Of a stretch of DNA of 64,000 bases, positions 28,601-36,260 are shown one piece after another (the first letter of the stretch is position 1; every line of letters starts with the position of its first letter). The notes beneath the pieces are model-generated. The model was not told the origin of the DNA. It searched no databases and saw nothing but the letters and a program-made list of their open reading frames with translations. The position numbers and the translations under genes are program-made. This DNA is from Urechidicola vernalis (lineage in GTDB: Bacteria > Bacteroidota > Bacteroidia > Flavobacteriales > Flavobacteriaceae): NCBI RefSeq assembly GCF_031846385.1, contig NZ_JAVRHV010000001.1, positions 806,001-870,000 of the forward strand, written 5' to 3'.

Positions 28601-30023
28601 ATTGCAAATTCTCATCGCTTACAATTAATTCTCCTTCAAATTTTTTGTTTTGAAAACGACCATTTACGTCAATATTATTATACGAATATCCTTTGTAATT
28701 ATGCTCATATACTTCTCCTACAACTACCGTATTTAAGTTTTCAAAAGTAAATCCATAACCATCAATATCTGCATCTAATGAAATTTTACCAATTAAAGAA
28801 TCATTGGCAATTTTACCCAAATCAAATTCTATAATTTTAAGATTTCCTTTGTAACTCGCATTATCTATATTGTTTATTTCGGTCAGATGCAAATCGGTAA
28901 TAATAGACCCCAAATCTGTATTTATTTCGATATCAGTATTTATTTCAGAATTAGAAATAAAGGAAGTACCACTTATTCCAAATCTACCCAAATCTTTAAA
29001 CGAAGTTGGAACTGATTTTGAAAGAATATTTGGAAGTAAATTTTTAAGGTTATCATATTCTGAAACCAAATTATTTAAATCGGCATAGATAGAAAATCCT
29101 TTTTCTGATTCGAACGCATTCTTTACATGAAAATCTCCTACTATTATTGTTCTTAAATCCGATTCTAACTGGAATCCTCTTGTTTTAAAATCGTTTAAAG
29201 TACCTTCTAATTTTGTTTTAAAATGCAACACATTGTTATGACCAAATTCTCCATAAAACTTTCGTAAATCTTCTAATGACAAGTCTGCCGATTTTATGTC
29301 TCCTTTAAATTTCACCTTATTATTAAAATCTTCAAAAGAGCCATCTCTAAAAAATACAATATCTGCCGATACCTTAGAGGTTTTTGTTGATAGTTCCGTT
29401 TGGAACAAACTCATCTTTTCTCTAGTATAAGAAAAATCCGAGATTAAACTTTTTACTTCAATTTCATGGTTTTCTACAAAACTTAATCCTCTTATATCAC
29501 CATTAAATTTTGGACCATTAATTTTAAAGTTTTCAATAGGTCCTGTCACATTTTTGAATGTAACCGGAACTTCATCCAATTTATTCTCATCGTAAATCTT
29601 AAGATTAAAATCTTCTAAAATAACCGAATCTGCAGTTAACAGAAAGTTTGATGGAATAGAGTCTGTTTTTTCTTTGTCAAAACTTTCAACAAATTGAACA
29701 AATGCATCTCTTTCCTCACCTTTATGCGTTCTAATTAAAAAATTAACACCTTCAAGTTCAATATCACTGAACTCAAACTTGTTTTTTAAAATATTCCGAT
29801 AACTAAAAATTGAAGTTGTCAATTTTTTAACAAAAATCATAGAATCTAAATGGTGATCTAAAATTTCAATTTCTTTTAAATCTACATCTCCAAAAAGCGA
29901 TAATTTTACTTTGTTTACTGTTATATTGGTATTGTAATCTTCATTTAAAATATTGGTTGCTAATTTCCCCAACTTTGTTTGAACAGCAGGAATGGCCAAT
30001 AAAATGGAAATCAACACAAACAA
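25614..30023 (-). CDS. tamB: TamB-like translocation/assembly module protein
   Basis: About 1470 residues. An AsmA/TamB-type protein forming a long periplasmic beta groove that bridges inner and outer membranes, moving lipids or helping barrel proteins. An N-terminal hydrophobic segment (FVLISILLAIPAVQTKLGKLA) is followed by repetitive beta-rich sequence and the conserved C-terminal DUF490 domain (about 1000-1440). The start is uncertain. The TTG used here falls inside the membrane helix; the frame stays open for 19 further codons to a stop at 30081-30083, encoding a basic, helix-completing RTKKIALRIFRWFAV segment without any ATG, GTG or TTG. The true start is probably non-canonical. Confidence 0.88.
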   Translation of the reverse strand: MFVLISILLAIPAVQTKLGKLATNILNEDYNTNITVNKVKLSLFGDVDLKEIEILDHHLDSMIFVKKLTTSIFSYRNILKNKFEFSDIELEGVNFLIRTHKGEERDAFVQFVESFDKEKTDSIPSNFLLTADSVILEDFNLKIYDENKLDEVPVTFKNVTGPIENFKINGPKFNGDIRGLSFVENHEIEVKSLISDFSYTREKMSLFQTELSTKTSKVSADIVFFRDGSFEDFNNKVKFKGDIKSADLSLEDLRKFYGEFGHNNVLHFKTKLEGTLNDFKTRGFQLESDLRTIIVGDFHVKNAFESEKGFSIYADLNNLVSEYDNLKNLLPNILSKSVPTSFKDLGRFGISGTSFISNSEINTDIEINTDLGSIITDLHLTEINNIDNASYKGNLKIIEFDLGKIANDSLIGKISLDADIDGYGFTFENLNTVVVGEVYEHNYKGYSYNNIDVNGRFQNKKFEGELIVSDENLQLKFNGLADLSKEIYKFDFRTTVGHADFNQLNLFTRDSVAILKGDIDIDLQGNSFDNVVGSISFKESSYTNEIGNYYFEDFNITSEFVDTIKVVKINSTDIINGEIRGNFKFIELPYLTQNALGSIYTNYSPNKVTSGQFLDFEFDIKNKIVEVFFPEIILSKNTLISGFVNSDDADFKLNLKSAKIEAYESIVDDIKLQIDNKNPLFNTQLTIDKISSKNYNISQLNLVNVTLNDTLFFRTEFYGGKKGRDKYDLGFYHTIDEDNNSVVGLNTSEIDYRDTKWMLNPESDKQNKMVFDNQFKKFEVLDFEMESENQSVEFKGHSYGPSDKNFTLVMDNVKLEGITPDLEDWQFEGLIDGNINYTINENGVLPIANVTIENFIVNDSYQGDLDVSMRGRNSSETFNINLSLGHNDFDSLFANGVLDFAPEEPTVDVAFEFEKFKLDILSPIGDENFEDMRGHIYGNARLSGLLANPDMDGEFYLFDAGLAMPYLNVNYDFEGTTIVNLHGQTFEIIDLTLKDDVKGTRGTLLGSISHDYFTDWKLDLNLNTDNLLVLNTEQTEESLYYGQGYIDGSARIEGFTDNLTIDVNGKTNKGTRFVIPMSSSSTVDNTGIVTFTTGIQQGEEREIPDEVLFERLKGLKLNFNLQVTKDAEIEMVLDNVTGSMLKGSGTGDLQIAIDMNGMFNMYGDFIIDKGLYNFNFKDVINKEFTATRGGRISWNGNPYEADIDIETIFRVYANPKYLLENVYTSRDIAVDLVARFSGELFNSKQEYDILMPDADSEIKAELDFKLNGSNDFNTKMNNFGSLLIFGSFYSDESTLGDNSRMLIAGISEEFLSSALTNIINSNNNNVKIGVTYDIGSPTSDIQNLETDDQLGFTVATQINDRILIDGKLGVPVGSNNQSGLVGEVEIEFLLNEEGTLRSSVFNRQNEIQYSEEEEGYTQGVGLTYQFDFNTGSEFLERLGLKKSQAKKDSLASIKKDSITVKKSVVGFKK

Positions 30024-30060
30024 AACCGCAAACCAGCGGAAAATTCGAAGTGCTATTTTT

Positions 30061-30089
30061 TTTGTTCGTTTGATATGTTTTAACTTTGC
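30061..30089 (+). promoter_or_regulatory. Promoter candidate for tsaD
   Basis: TTTG, 17 bases, then TAACTTTG fits the Bacteroidota pattern. A transcript would begin near 30096, about 29 bases before the tsaD ATG. The element overlaps the upstream open frame of the divergent tamB gene. Confidence 0.5.
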
Positions 30090-30124
30090 AATTTAACGGC
30101 AATTTTCATGCCTTAATTTTTATA

Positions 30125-31153
30125 ATGAGTAACTCATCAGTTTATATTTTAGGAATTGAATCATCTTGCGATGATACAAGTGCTGCCGTATTATGCAACG
30201 GAAAAGTTTTATCGAATGTTGTAGCAAATCAGGAAATACACGCTGCTTATGGCGGGGTTGTTCCAGAATTGGCTTCACGAGCGCATCAACAAAATATCAT
30301 TCCAGTAGTTCAGCAGGCAATCCAAAGAGCAAATATCGACAAAAAACAATTAAATGCCATAGCATTTACACGCGGACCTGGATTAATGGGTTCTTTACTT
30401 GTTGGGACGTCATTTGCCAAGTCTTTTGCACAAGGCTTAAACATACCATTGATAGGTGTAAACCATATGCAAGGTCATATTTTAGCGCATTTTATAGATG
30501 ATGAAAATCAGCAAAAACCAACTTTTCCATTTTTGTGTTTAACCATAAGTGGAGGTCATACGCAGATTGTAAAAGTGAATGATTATTTTGATATGGAAAT
30601 TTTAGGAGAGACACTTGACGATGCCGTTGGAGAGGCATTTGACAAGTCTGGTAAAATCCTAGGTTTACCCTACCCTGCCGGACCTTATATAGATAAATAT
30701 GCTAAACAAGGAAACCCAAAAGCGTTTACTTTTACTAAACCAAAAGTTGGAAAACTTGAATTTAGTTTTAGTGGGTTAAAAACAGGCATTCTGAGATTTA
30801 TACAGAAAAACACTAAGGGAAATCCGAATTTTATTGAAGAAAATCTAAATGATATTTGCGCTAGTATTCAATATACAATCGTCCAAATTCTATTAGAAAA
30901 ACTTAAAAACGCGGTGAAACTTACAGGCATAAAACAAATTGCAATTGCCGGAGGCGTAAGTGCCAATTCTGAGATTCGGAAAATGATTAAAGACGGAGAG
31001 CAAAAATACGGATGGACTACCTATATCCCAAAATTTGAATACACAACAGATAATGCAGCCATGATTGGAGTTTCTGGATATTTAAGTTACCAACAAGGGA
31101 CATATTCTAAAATTGACGTTAAGGCCACTGCAAGACTTAAAGTCACTGAATGA
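30125..31153 (+). CDS. tsaD: tRNA N6-threonylcarbamoyladenosine transferase TsaD
   Basis: Transfers the threonylcarbamoyl group to A37 of tRNAs that read ANN codons, with TsaB and TsaE. 342 residues from the ATG at 30125; an upstream ATG would add thirteen residues not found in the family. Motifs: ILGIESSCDDTSAAVL at the N-terminus, GGVVPELASRAHQQ, GVNHMQGHILAHF (metal-binding His pair) and the ASKHA-fold LTISGGHTQ and IAGGVSANSEIR phosphate loops. Essential in most bacteria. Divergent from tamB, as in many Flavobacteriaceae. Confidence 0.97.
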   Translation: MSNSSVYILGIESSCDDTSAAVLCNGKVLSNVVANQEIHAAYGGVVPELASRAHQQNIIPVVQQAIQRANIDKKQLNAIAFTRGPGLMGSLLVGTSFAKSFAQGLNIPLIGVNHMQGHILAHFIDDENQQKPTFPFLCLTISGGHTQIVKVNDYFDMEILGETLDDAVGEAFDKSGKILGLPYPAGPYIDKYAKQGNPKAFTFTKPKVGKLEFSFSGLKTGILRFIQKNTKGNPNFIEENLNDICASIQYTIVQILLEKLKNAVKLTGIKQIAIAGGVSANSEIRKMIKDGEQKYGWTTYIPKFEYTTDNAAMIGVSGYLSYQQGTYSKIDVKATARLKVTE

Positions 31154-31156
31154 AAA

Positions 31157-31183
31157 AACCAATAACTAAATTAGTTATTGGTT
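31157..31183. terminator. Perfect inverted repeat after tsaD
   Basis: AACCAATAACTAA and its exact complement TTAGTTATTGGTT flank a single A, four bases after the tsaD stop. The stem is strong but no T run follows on the plus strand, so it may be an inefficient terminator or an mRNA-stabilising hairpin. Confidence 0.6.
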
Positions 31184-31216
31184 CTTCATGATTAAACTGC
31201 ACTACCAGTTTATCGA

Positions 31217-32137
31217 TTAGGCTTTTTTTACATTGTTAGGTAAAATTATTTTACCCTCCTTAGTATCAACATCTACTTTAGCTCCTTTAGGAATTTTGAT
31301 GGTGATTTTCTTTTTCATTTTATCCATTTTCGCCTGCTTTGCCTCTATTTGTTTTTCTAGTTCTTTAGCCTGCTTTTCAATTTTCTTTTCCTTCACTTCC
31401 ATTTCTTCTTCAAACTTTTTCAACTTAGGCTCAATTCTTTCTTCAAAATCCTTCTCCCATTTTTCCATTTCAGCCTCATACTCCTTCATTTTTGGCTCGT
31501 ATTTTTTCTCAAATTCTTCAGCCCACTTTTCCATTTCCTTTTCGTATTGCTCCATCATTGGTTCATACTTCTCTTCTATTTCCTTCTCCCATTTTTCTTG
31601 TTCTTTTTCCCACTTTTTCAAGTAACCTTCTTTATCTTTTTCATAGGCCTTTTGATCCCATTCAATCTTTTTCAAGACTTCCATAGCAACTGCAGGCATT
31701 TCAGGAGGCGCAGGATAATTCAAAGAGTCAAATTTTAACGCATATGCAATTACCGGTTCAAAATCGAATTCAAAATTCATTTCAGGAATGTCAATATCAA
31801 AATCTCCAAAATCCATATCAAAAGCAATCCCGTTAAAGTCTGGCTTCGAATAAATAATTACTTTATTAGAATTCCCTAAAGCTTCAATCTCCCAACTATC
31901 AAAATATTCATCTGCTTCTTCTTCTGAAACACCGTCTATAGATAAAATTGCTTCTACATGCACTTCGTTTCTGTCCCAATGTTCTACTTTAATATCGCTG
32001 TCATGTGCATTAATTTCCACGATAACATCATCTTTCACTTTAAATGCTTCTGTTATTTTTTTAGTTCTTGTTTGGGAGAACCCTACAGTTGCACACAATA
32101 AAAGTGCAATGAATAAATTATGCTTTGTTGCTTTCAT
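31217..32137 (-). CDS. Secreted protein with charged 22-residue repeats
   Basis: 306 residues. A signal peptide (MKATKHNLFIALLLCATVGFSQ) leads into a beta-rich domain (30-140) that contains IVEINAHDSDIKVEHWDRNEV, similar to DUF4097-type proteins. Residues about 160-270 form a highly charged helical region with three clear 22-residue repeats at 184-249 (units pairing a Y/I-E-P step and an M-E-K-W step). The C-terminus returns to beta strands (ITIKIPKGAKVDVDTKEGKIILP). Last gene of an operon whose first gene is an ECF sigma factor; it overlaps the preceding frame by 20 bases. Probably periplasmic or outer-surface; function unknown. Confidence 0.85.
   Translation of the reverse strand: MKATKHNLFIALLLCATVGFSQTRTKKITEAFKVKDDVIVEINAHDSDIKVEHWDRNEVHVEAILSIDGVSEEEADEYFDSWEIEALGNSNKVIIYSKPDFNGIAFDMDFGDFDIDIPEMNFEFDFEPVIAYALKFDSLNYPAPPEMPAVAMEVLKKIEWDQKAYEKDKEGYLKKWEKEQEKWEKEIEEKYEPMMEQYEKEMEKWAEEFEKKYEPKMKEYEAEMEKWEKDFEERIEPKLKKFEEEMEVKEKKIEKQAKELEKQIEAKQAKMDKMKKKITIKIPKGAKVDVDTKEGKIILPNNVKKA
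31391..31588 (-). repeat. Three 66-base coding repeats (22-residue units)
   Basis: Encodes residues 184-249 of the secreted protein in three consecutive 22-residue units, each with the pattern (Y/I)EP..(M/L)...(Y/F)E.EME near its middle and end. A fourth, more diverged unit may precede them. Confidence 0.75.
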
Positions 32138-32669
32138 CTTGTTGTTTGTTTAAATTGTCTAATTTCTTTAATTGTGCTTTTAACTTATACATCAGTTTTA
32201 ATCGCGATTGTAAATTACCTATTAAGGCATCTATAGTTTCTTCACTTATTTCTTCTTCTGTATCAATTGTTGCTATTACTTTTTTATACGATTCTTGTAA
32301 AGTTCCTAACTCATCAAAATAGGCATCCAAAAACGCTCTGTTTTCATCTGTAATCTTAATTTTAGAAAACTGATAATTGATATGTGTTAAATAATAATCC
32401 TCAACTTTTTTAAGATCTGGAGAAATATCCGCCATCGAATTAATCTGAGATGTGTTACTTTCAATTGTATTAAAGTAATAATACCCACTTAATCCTAAAC
32501 TTACCACCAATGCAATAGATGCTGCGATTTTCATAAAGAAAAAGGTTGGTTTCTTTTTTGGAAACTCTTCATCTAATCTTGCTTCAAATCTATTTTTGTG
32601 ACCTTTCGGAATTTTTCTTGAAACCATTTCAGGAGCTTCTTCAAAAAGTTTTCTAATATCCTGTCCCAT
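32118..32669 (-). CDS. Single-pass membrane protein, putative anti-sigma factor
   Basis: 183 residues, family not recognised with certainty. A soluble, charged N-terminus (MGQDIRKLFEEAPEMVSRKIPKGHK) precedes one membrane helix (about 46-66, KIAASIALVVSLGLSGYYYF), then a helical, coiled-coil-like periplasmic part (about 85-180). Topology and position directly after an ECF sigma gene, with a 17-base overlap, fit an anti-sigma factor or a membrane regulator, but no zinc HxxxCxxC motif is present. It also overlaps the next gene by 20 bases, so the three products are probably made in fixed ratio. Confidence 0.8.
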   Translation of the reverse strand: MGQDIRKLFEEAPEMVSRKIPKGHKNRFEARLDEEFPKKKPTFFFMKIAASIALVVSLGLSGYYYFNTIESNTSQINSMADISPDLKKVEDYYLTHINYQFSKIKITDENRAFLDAYFDELGTLQESYKKVIATIDTEEEISEETIDALIGNLQSRLKLMYKLKAQLKKLDNLNKQQDESNKA

Positions 32670-33201
32670 TACTAGTTTGTTTTAACGATTCTTTTAATTT
32701 CTTTTTACCTCTTAATAATTGAGTTCTTGAGTTCACTTCTGATATATCTAATATTGAGGAAATCTCTGAATGATCATATCCTTCAATTAAAAATAACGAG
32801 AGTACCAGTTCGTATTTTTGTGGTAATTGAGCAATCGCTGATTTAATTTCTTCAATCGAGATTCCATCTTCAATTTCCCAATCATCATCACTAACCACAT
32901 TCAAATAATTATCGTCTACATCAGCAAATTTTAATTTTGCTGACTTTAACATATCAATACTCGTATGAATCACTATCTTTTTTAACCATGCGCCAAAGGT
33001 CACTTCACCTTTATATGAATCAATTTTTTTGAATGCCTTAATAAAGGCTTCCTGCATTGCATCCTCAGCGTCCTGAGAGTTTTTCATAAATCGGTATGCC
33101 ACGTTATACATTGCATCACAATATTGATTGTACAGTTTCAATTGTGCTCTTCGATCGTGCTTCTTGCACTTCTCTATGATTCCTAAATGGTGAATTTTCA
33201 C
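32653..33201 (-). CDS. ECF-type RNA polymerase sigma factor
   Basis: 182 residues. Region 2 is seen as AMYNVAYRFMKNSQDAEDAMQEAFIKAFKKID, with the DAEDxxQExF core-binding motif. Region 4 is IAQLPQKYELVLSLFLIEGYDHSEISSILDISEVNSRTQLLRGKKKL, with the helix-turn-helix. It directs RNA polymerase to a small regulon, typically including its own operon. The next two genes encode a membrane protein and a secreted repeat protein in overlapping frames, so it probably responds to an envelope signal. No characteristic promoter for itself could be picked out upstream. Confidence 0.94.
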   Translation of the reverse strand: MKIHHLGIIEKCKKHDRRAQLKLYNQYCDAMYNVAYRFMKNSQDAEDAMQEAFIKAFKKIDSYKGEVTFGAWLKKIVIHTSIDMLKSAKLKFADVDDNYLNVVSDDDWEIEDGISIEEIKSAIAQLPQKYELVLSLFLIEGYDHSEISSILDISEVNSRTQLLRGKKKLKESLKQTSNGTGY

Positions 33202-33300
33202 GTTGCGCTTGATCAGTTAGTGTTTCTATTATTAAAGACGAGACATAATTTGTGATGTTGCAAATTAGTGTGATTTTTTCAAATTCTTTTTTTATAGCAT

Positions 33301-33327
33301 AAAAAAACCTCCAAATTTGGAGGTTTT
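33301..33327 (-). terminator. Terminator after the E2 gene
   Basis: AAAACCTCCAAA and its exact complement TTTGGAGGTTTT form a perfect palindrome, followed on the minus strand by a run of seven T. Confidence 0.9.
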
Positions 33328-33348
33328 CTTCTTCATATGATCTAGACT

Positions 33349-34674
33349 TTAAAATGCTGCATTTACATCCCAAGCCTCTAAGTATTCTTTTATGTGTTTA
33401 ATGAACATTCCACCTAAAGCTCCGTTTACAACTCTATGGTCATAAGAATGAGATAAGTACATTTTTTGACGAATCCCAATAAAATCTCCTTCTGAAGTTT
33501 CTATAACAGCCGGCATCTTTCTAATGGCACCTAATGCCAAAATACCTACTTGCGGCTGATTGATAATTGGTGTACCCATTACACTACCAAATCCACCTAC
33601 ATTTGTAACAGTATATGTACCTCCTTGAATATCGTCAGGACTTAATGAATTTGTTCTGGCTTTATTTGCCAAAGCATTTACAGCTTTTGCCATCCCTACT
33701 AAATTAAGTTGATCTGCGTTCTTTATAACGGGTACAATCAAATTACCATCAGGCAATGCAGTGGCCATTCCTAAATTGATATTCTTTTTCTTTACAACTG
33801 TCTCTCCATCCGTTGAGATGTTGATTAATGGGAATTGCTTTAAAGCCTGGGCAACTGCCTGCATAAAGATTGGAGTAAAGGTTAACTTTTCTCCTTCTCT
33901 TGCCAAGAATTGATCTTTTACTTTTGTTCTCCATTTCGCTACATTGGTAACATCTACCTCTATAAAAGATTGTACATGCGCCGCTGTCTGAATAGAATCT
34001 ACCATATGCTTCGCAATCAATTTACCCATACGGCTCATTTCTATGATTTCATCTTCTCCACTTACAACTAAAGGAGTAGTTTGTTTAGGTGCAGTTATTG
34101 GTTTTGAAGCAGTTTGACCACTCGACTCCGATTGAGGTGACTCAACTGTTTTTGGAGCGCTAGATCTTTTCTCAATATATCCTAAAATATCTGCTTTTGT
34201 TACTCGGCCATCTTTACCAGAACCTGCTAAAGATTCTAGTTCTTCCATAGATACACCTTCTGCTTCAGCAATGTTTCTAACTAATGGAGAATAGAATTTT
34301 CCTGACTCCCCCGTTTTGTCGATAGGAGTTGTAACAGTTTCCTTTGCAACTTCAACTGTCTTTTCAATTTCTTGAGCCGCCTCCACGACCGGTGAAGATT
34401 GTACTACCTTTGTAGTATCTTCTCCTACTTCACCTTCAGTTTCAATAATGGCAATAGTCTCACCAACCTGGACGACATCATCTTTTTCAAATCGTTTTTC
34501 TAACAAAACACCTTCTACTTCACTCGGAACTTCTGAATCTACCTTATCCGTTGCGATTTCAACCACGGAATCATCCAATTCTATAGTGTCACCAACTTCT
34601 TTAAGCCAAGCGGTTATGGTTGCTTCCGCAACACTTTCGCCCATCTTAGGTAATTTCAATTCAAATTTTGCCAT
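33349..34674 (-). CDS. 2-oxo acid dehydrogenase E2 component (lipoyl acyltransferase)
   Basis: 441 residues. The lipoyl domain (1-80) has EIATDKVDSEVPS with the lipoylated Lys; the E1/E3-binding domain (about 130-170) is YSPLVRNIAEAEGVSMEELESL; the acyltransferase domain fills the rest. The conserved DHRVVDG motif reads DHRVVNG here: His413 is kept but the usual Asp is Asn417. I start at 34674 (MAKFELKLPKMGES) because the longer frame begins at a TTG inside a promoter-like box. Whether it serves pyruvate, 2-oxoglutarate or branched-chain 2-oxo acids is not fixed; I favour branched-chain. No E1 or E3 gene is adjacent. Confidence 0.9.
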   Translation of the reverse strand: MAKFELKLPKMGESVAEATITAWLKEVGDTIELDDSVVEIATDKVDSEVPSEVEGVLLEKRFEKDDVVQVGETIAIIETEGEVGEDTTKVVQSSPVVEAAQEIEKTVEVAKETVTTPIDKTGESGKFYSPLVRNIAEAEGVSMEELESLAGSGKDGRVTKADILGYIEKRSSAPKTVESPQSESSGQTASKPITAPKQTTPLVVSGEDEIIEMSRMGKLIAKHMVDSIQTAAHVQSFIEVDVTNVAKWRTKVKDQFLAREGEKLTFTPIFMQAVAQALKQFPLINISTDGETVVKKKNINLGMATALPDGNLIVPVIKNADQLNLVGMAKAVNALANKARTNSLSPDDIQGGTYTVTNVGGFGSVMGTPIINQPQVGILALGAIRKMPAVIETSEGDFIGIRQKMYLSHSYDHRVVNGALGGMFIKHIKEYLEAWDVNAAF

Positions 34675-34695
34675 TGCGTTGATTTTTTTGATGCA

Positions 34696-34703
34696 CAAAT
34701 GTA
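34696..34703 (-). promoter_or_regulatory. Candidate -7 box for the E2 gene
   Basis: TACATTTG on the minus strand, a full TAnnTTTG match, placing a transcript start about 16 bases upstream of the chosen ATG. No -33 TTG at standard spacing. Confidence 0.45.
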
Positions 34704-34841
34704 CAAAATTCTAACCTTTACTCATTATTGAAAGTCAATAAAAAGCGAATTGAAATTGCATTATTATCAATAAACTTTAGAATTATTAAATTATAAAGAT
34801 AATACCTTAATAAAAATGATTATTTACTAATAATTACTCAA

Positions 34842-36203
34842 TTAAATGGTTTTCGAGAAAATTCTTGTAGTTGGTTTATTTTCTCGTAATCTTAAATCAA
34901 AAGCCATACATACATTTCGTACAAACATACGGCCTTCTTCTTTCACCTTGAGTTTGTTACCTTCAAATATCAAAAATCCATCCTTCTTAATTTCGGCCAA
35001 TTGATTTATAATTTCGATTTTCACTTCTTTTGATAATTCGTCATTAAATGTAGTTTCTAAATTACACATTAAATCCAAAATGTGCTTACGAATAGTTAAG
35101 TCGATATCTGTTAATAAATGCCCTCTAAAAATTGGAATCTCTCCTTTATTTACTCGTTCCTGATAATCTTCAACGTGTTTTTCATTCTGCGCAAAAGCAT
35201 ACCACGAATCGGAAATAGAAGACATTCCTAAACCTATCATCAATTGGGTTTTACCTGCGGTATAACCCATAAAATTTCTATGTAATTTATTGGATTCCAT
35301 CGCTAAACTCAAGGAATCAGTAGGTAAAGCAAAATGATCCATTCCTATTTCTACATAGCCATTGTCAAAAAACAACTGCTTCCCTAATTCATATAGATAG
35401 CGCTTTTCTACATCCTCTGGTAAGTCTTTTTCATCAAAACCACGTTGCCCAACACCTTTTATCCATGGTACATGTGCGTAACTATAATAGGCAATCCTAT
35501 CTGGTTTTAATTCAATGGTTTTTTTAATAGTATCTCTAATACTCTCTTCTGTTTGAAAAGGAAGGCCGAAAATTAAATCGTGACTAATAGATGTATATCC
35601 AATTTCTCTAGACCAATCATTTACTTGTTTTACCTGCTCAAAACTCTGCACTCTATGAATTGCTTTTTGAACTATAGGATCGTAATCTTGGATCCCGAAA
35701 CTATTTCGTTTGGCTCCTAAATCAAATAAAGTTTGTAGTTGTTCCTTAGATGTATGATTTGGATGTCCTTCATAACTAAATTCAAAATCGGAATGTTTAT
35801 CCGCCAACTCAAAAATACCATTTAGTAGTATGCTTAAATTTTCTGATGAAAAGAATGTTGGTGTTCCACCTCCTAAATGAATCTCGCGTATAATAGGCCT
35901 CGCATCGAATAAATCGAAATACAATTTCCATTCTTTCAATACCGTTTCTAAATAAGGTTCCTCTACCTCATGTCGTTTTGTTATTCTTTTATGACAGGCA
36001 CAAAAAGTACAAAGGCTTTCACAAAATGGTAAATGAATGTAAATACTAATACCTTCTGTGGCATTGCTCTCATTAAAGGATTTGATGGTTGTTTGTTTCC
36101 AATCTTTGATATCAATTCCTTCTTTATTCCAATACGGAACGGTTGGATAACTGGTATATCTCGGGCCTGGAATATTATATTTCTGAATAAGTTCTGAGTT
36201 CAT
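34842..36203 (-). CDS. hemN: Oxygen-independent coproporphyrinogen III oxidase
   Basis: Radical-SAM enzyme converting coproporphyrinogen III to protoporphyrinogen IX without oxygen. 453 residues, the length of true HemN. The cluster-binding motif is HLPFCESLCTFCAC (CxxxCxxC plus the fourth Cys typical of HemN), followed by GGGTPTFFS and the EGHPNHTS segment. The C-terminal domain is complete (RMFVRNVCMAFDLRL). It is the last gene of the hem operon, 57 bases after hemF, so the organism holds both the aerobic and anaerobic enzyme side by side. Confidence 0.95.
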   Translation of the reverse strand: MNSELIQKYNIPGPRYTSYPTVPYWNKEGIDIKDWKQTTIKSFNESNATEGISIYIHLPFCESLCTFCACHKRITKRHEVEEPYLETVLKEWKLYFDLFDARPIIREIHLGGGTPTFFSSENLSILLNGIFELADKHSDFEFSYEGHPNHTSKEQLQTLFDLGAKRNSFGIQDYDPIVQKAIHRVQSFEQVKQVNDWSREIGYTSISHDLIFGLPFQTEESIRDTIKKTIELKPDRIAYYSYAHVPWIKGVGQRGFDEKDLPEDVEKRYLYELGKQLFFDNGYVEIGMDHFALPTDSLSLAMESNKLHRNFMGYTAGKTQLMIGLGMSSISDSWYAFAQNEKHVEDYQERVNKGEIPIFRGHLLTDIDLTIRKHILDLMCNLETTFNDELSKEVKIEIINQLAEIKKDGFLIFEGNKLKVKEEGRMFVRNVCMAFDLRLRENKPTTRIFSKTI

Positions 36204-36260
36204 CCTGCAAAAATAATCTCAATTATAAGGTGATTATATGATATCTATCATATTTAACCA

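Noticed and set aside
31157..31183. Inverted repeat after tsaD read as an ordinary rho-independent terminator
   Set aside because: The stem is perfect but no T run follows; kept only as a hairpin of uncertain action.
31391..31588. Regular 66-base repetition that could suggest a CRISPR-like array
   Set aside because: The units are contiguous, diverged, in frame and encode a helical protein repeat; no spacers or cas genes.
31233..31625. Serine- and phenylalanine-rich open frame on the plus strand
   Set aside because: It is the antisense of the charged 22-residue repeats; low-complexity coding on the other strand explains it.
34675..34698. TTG start eight codons upstream for the E2 protein
   Set aside because: It lies within a promoter-like TAnnTTTG box; MAKFELKLPKMGES is the normal N-terminus.
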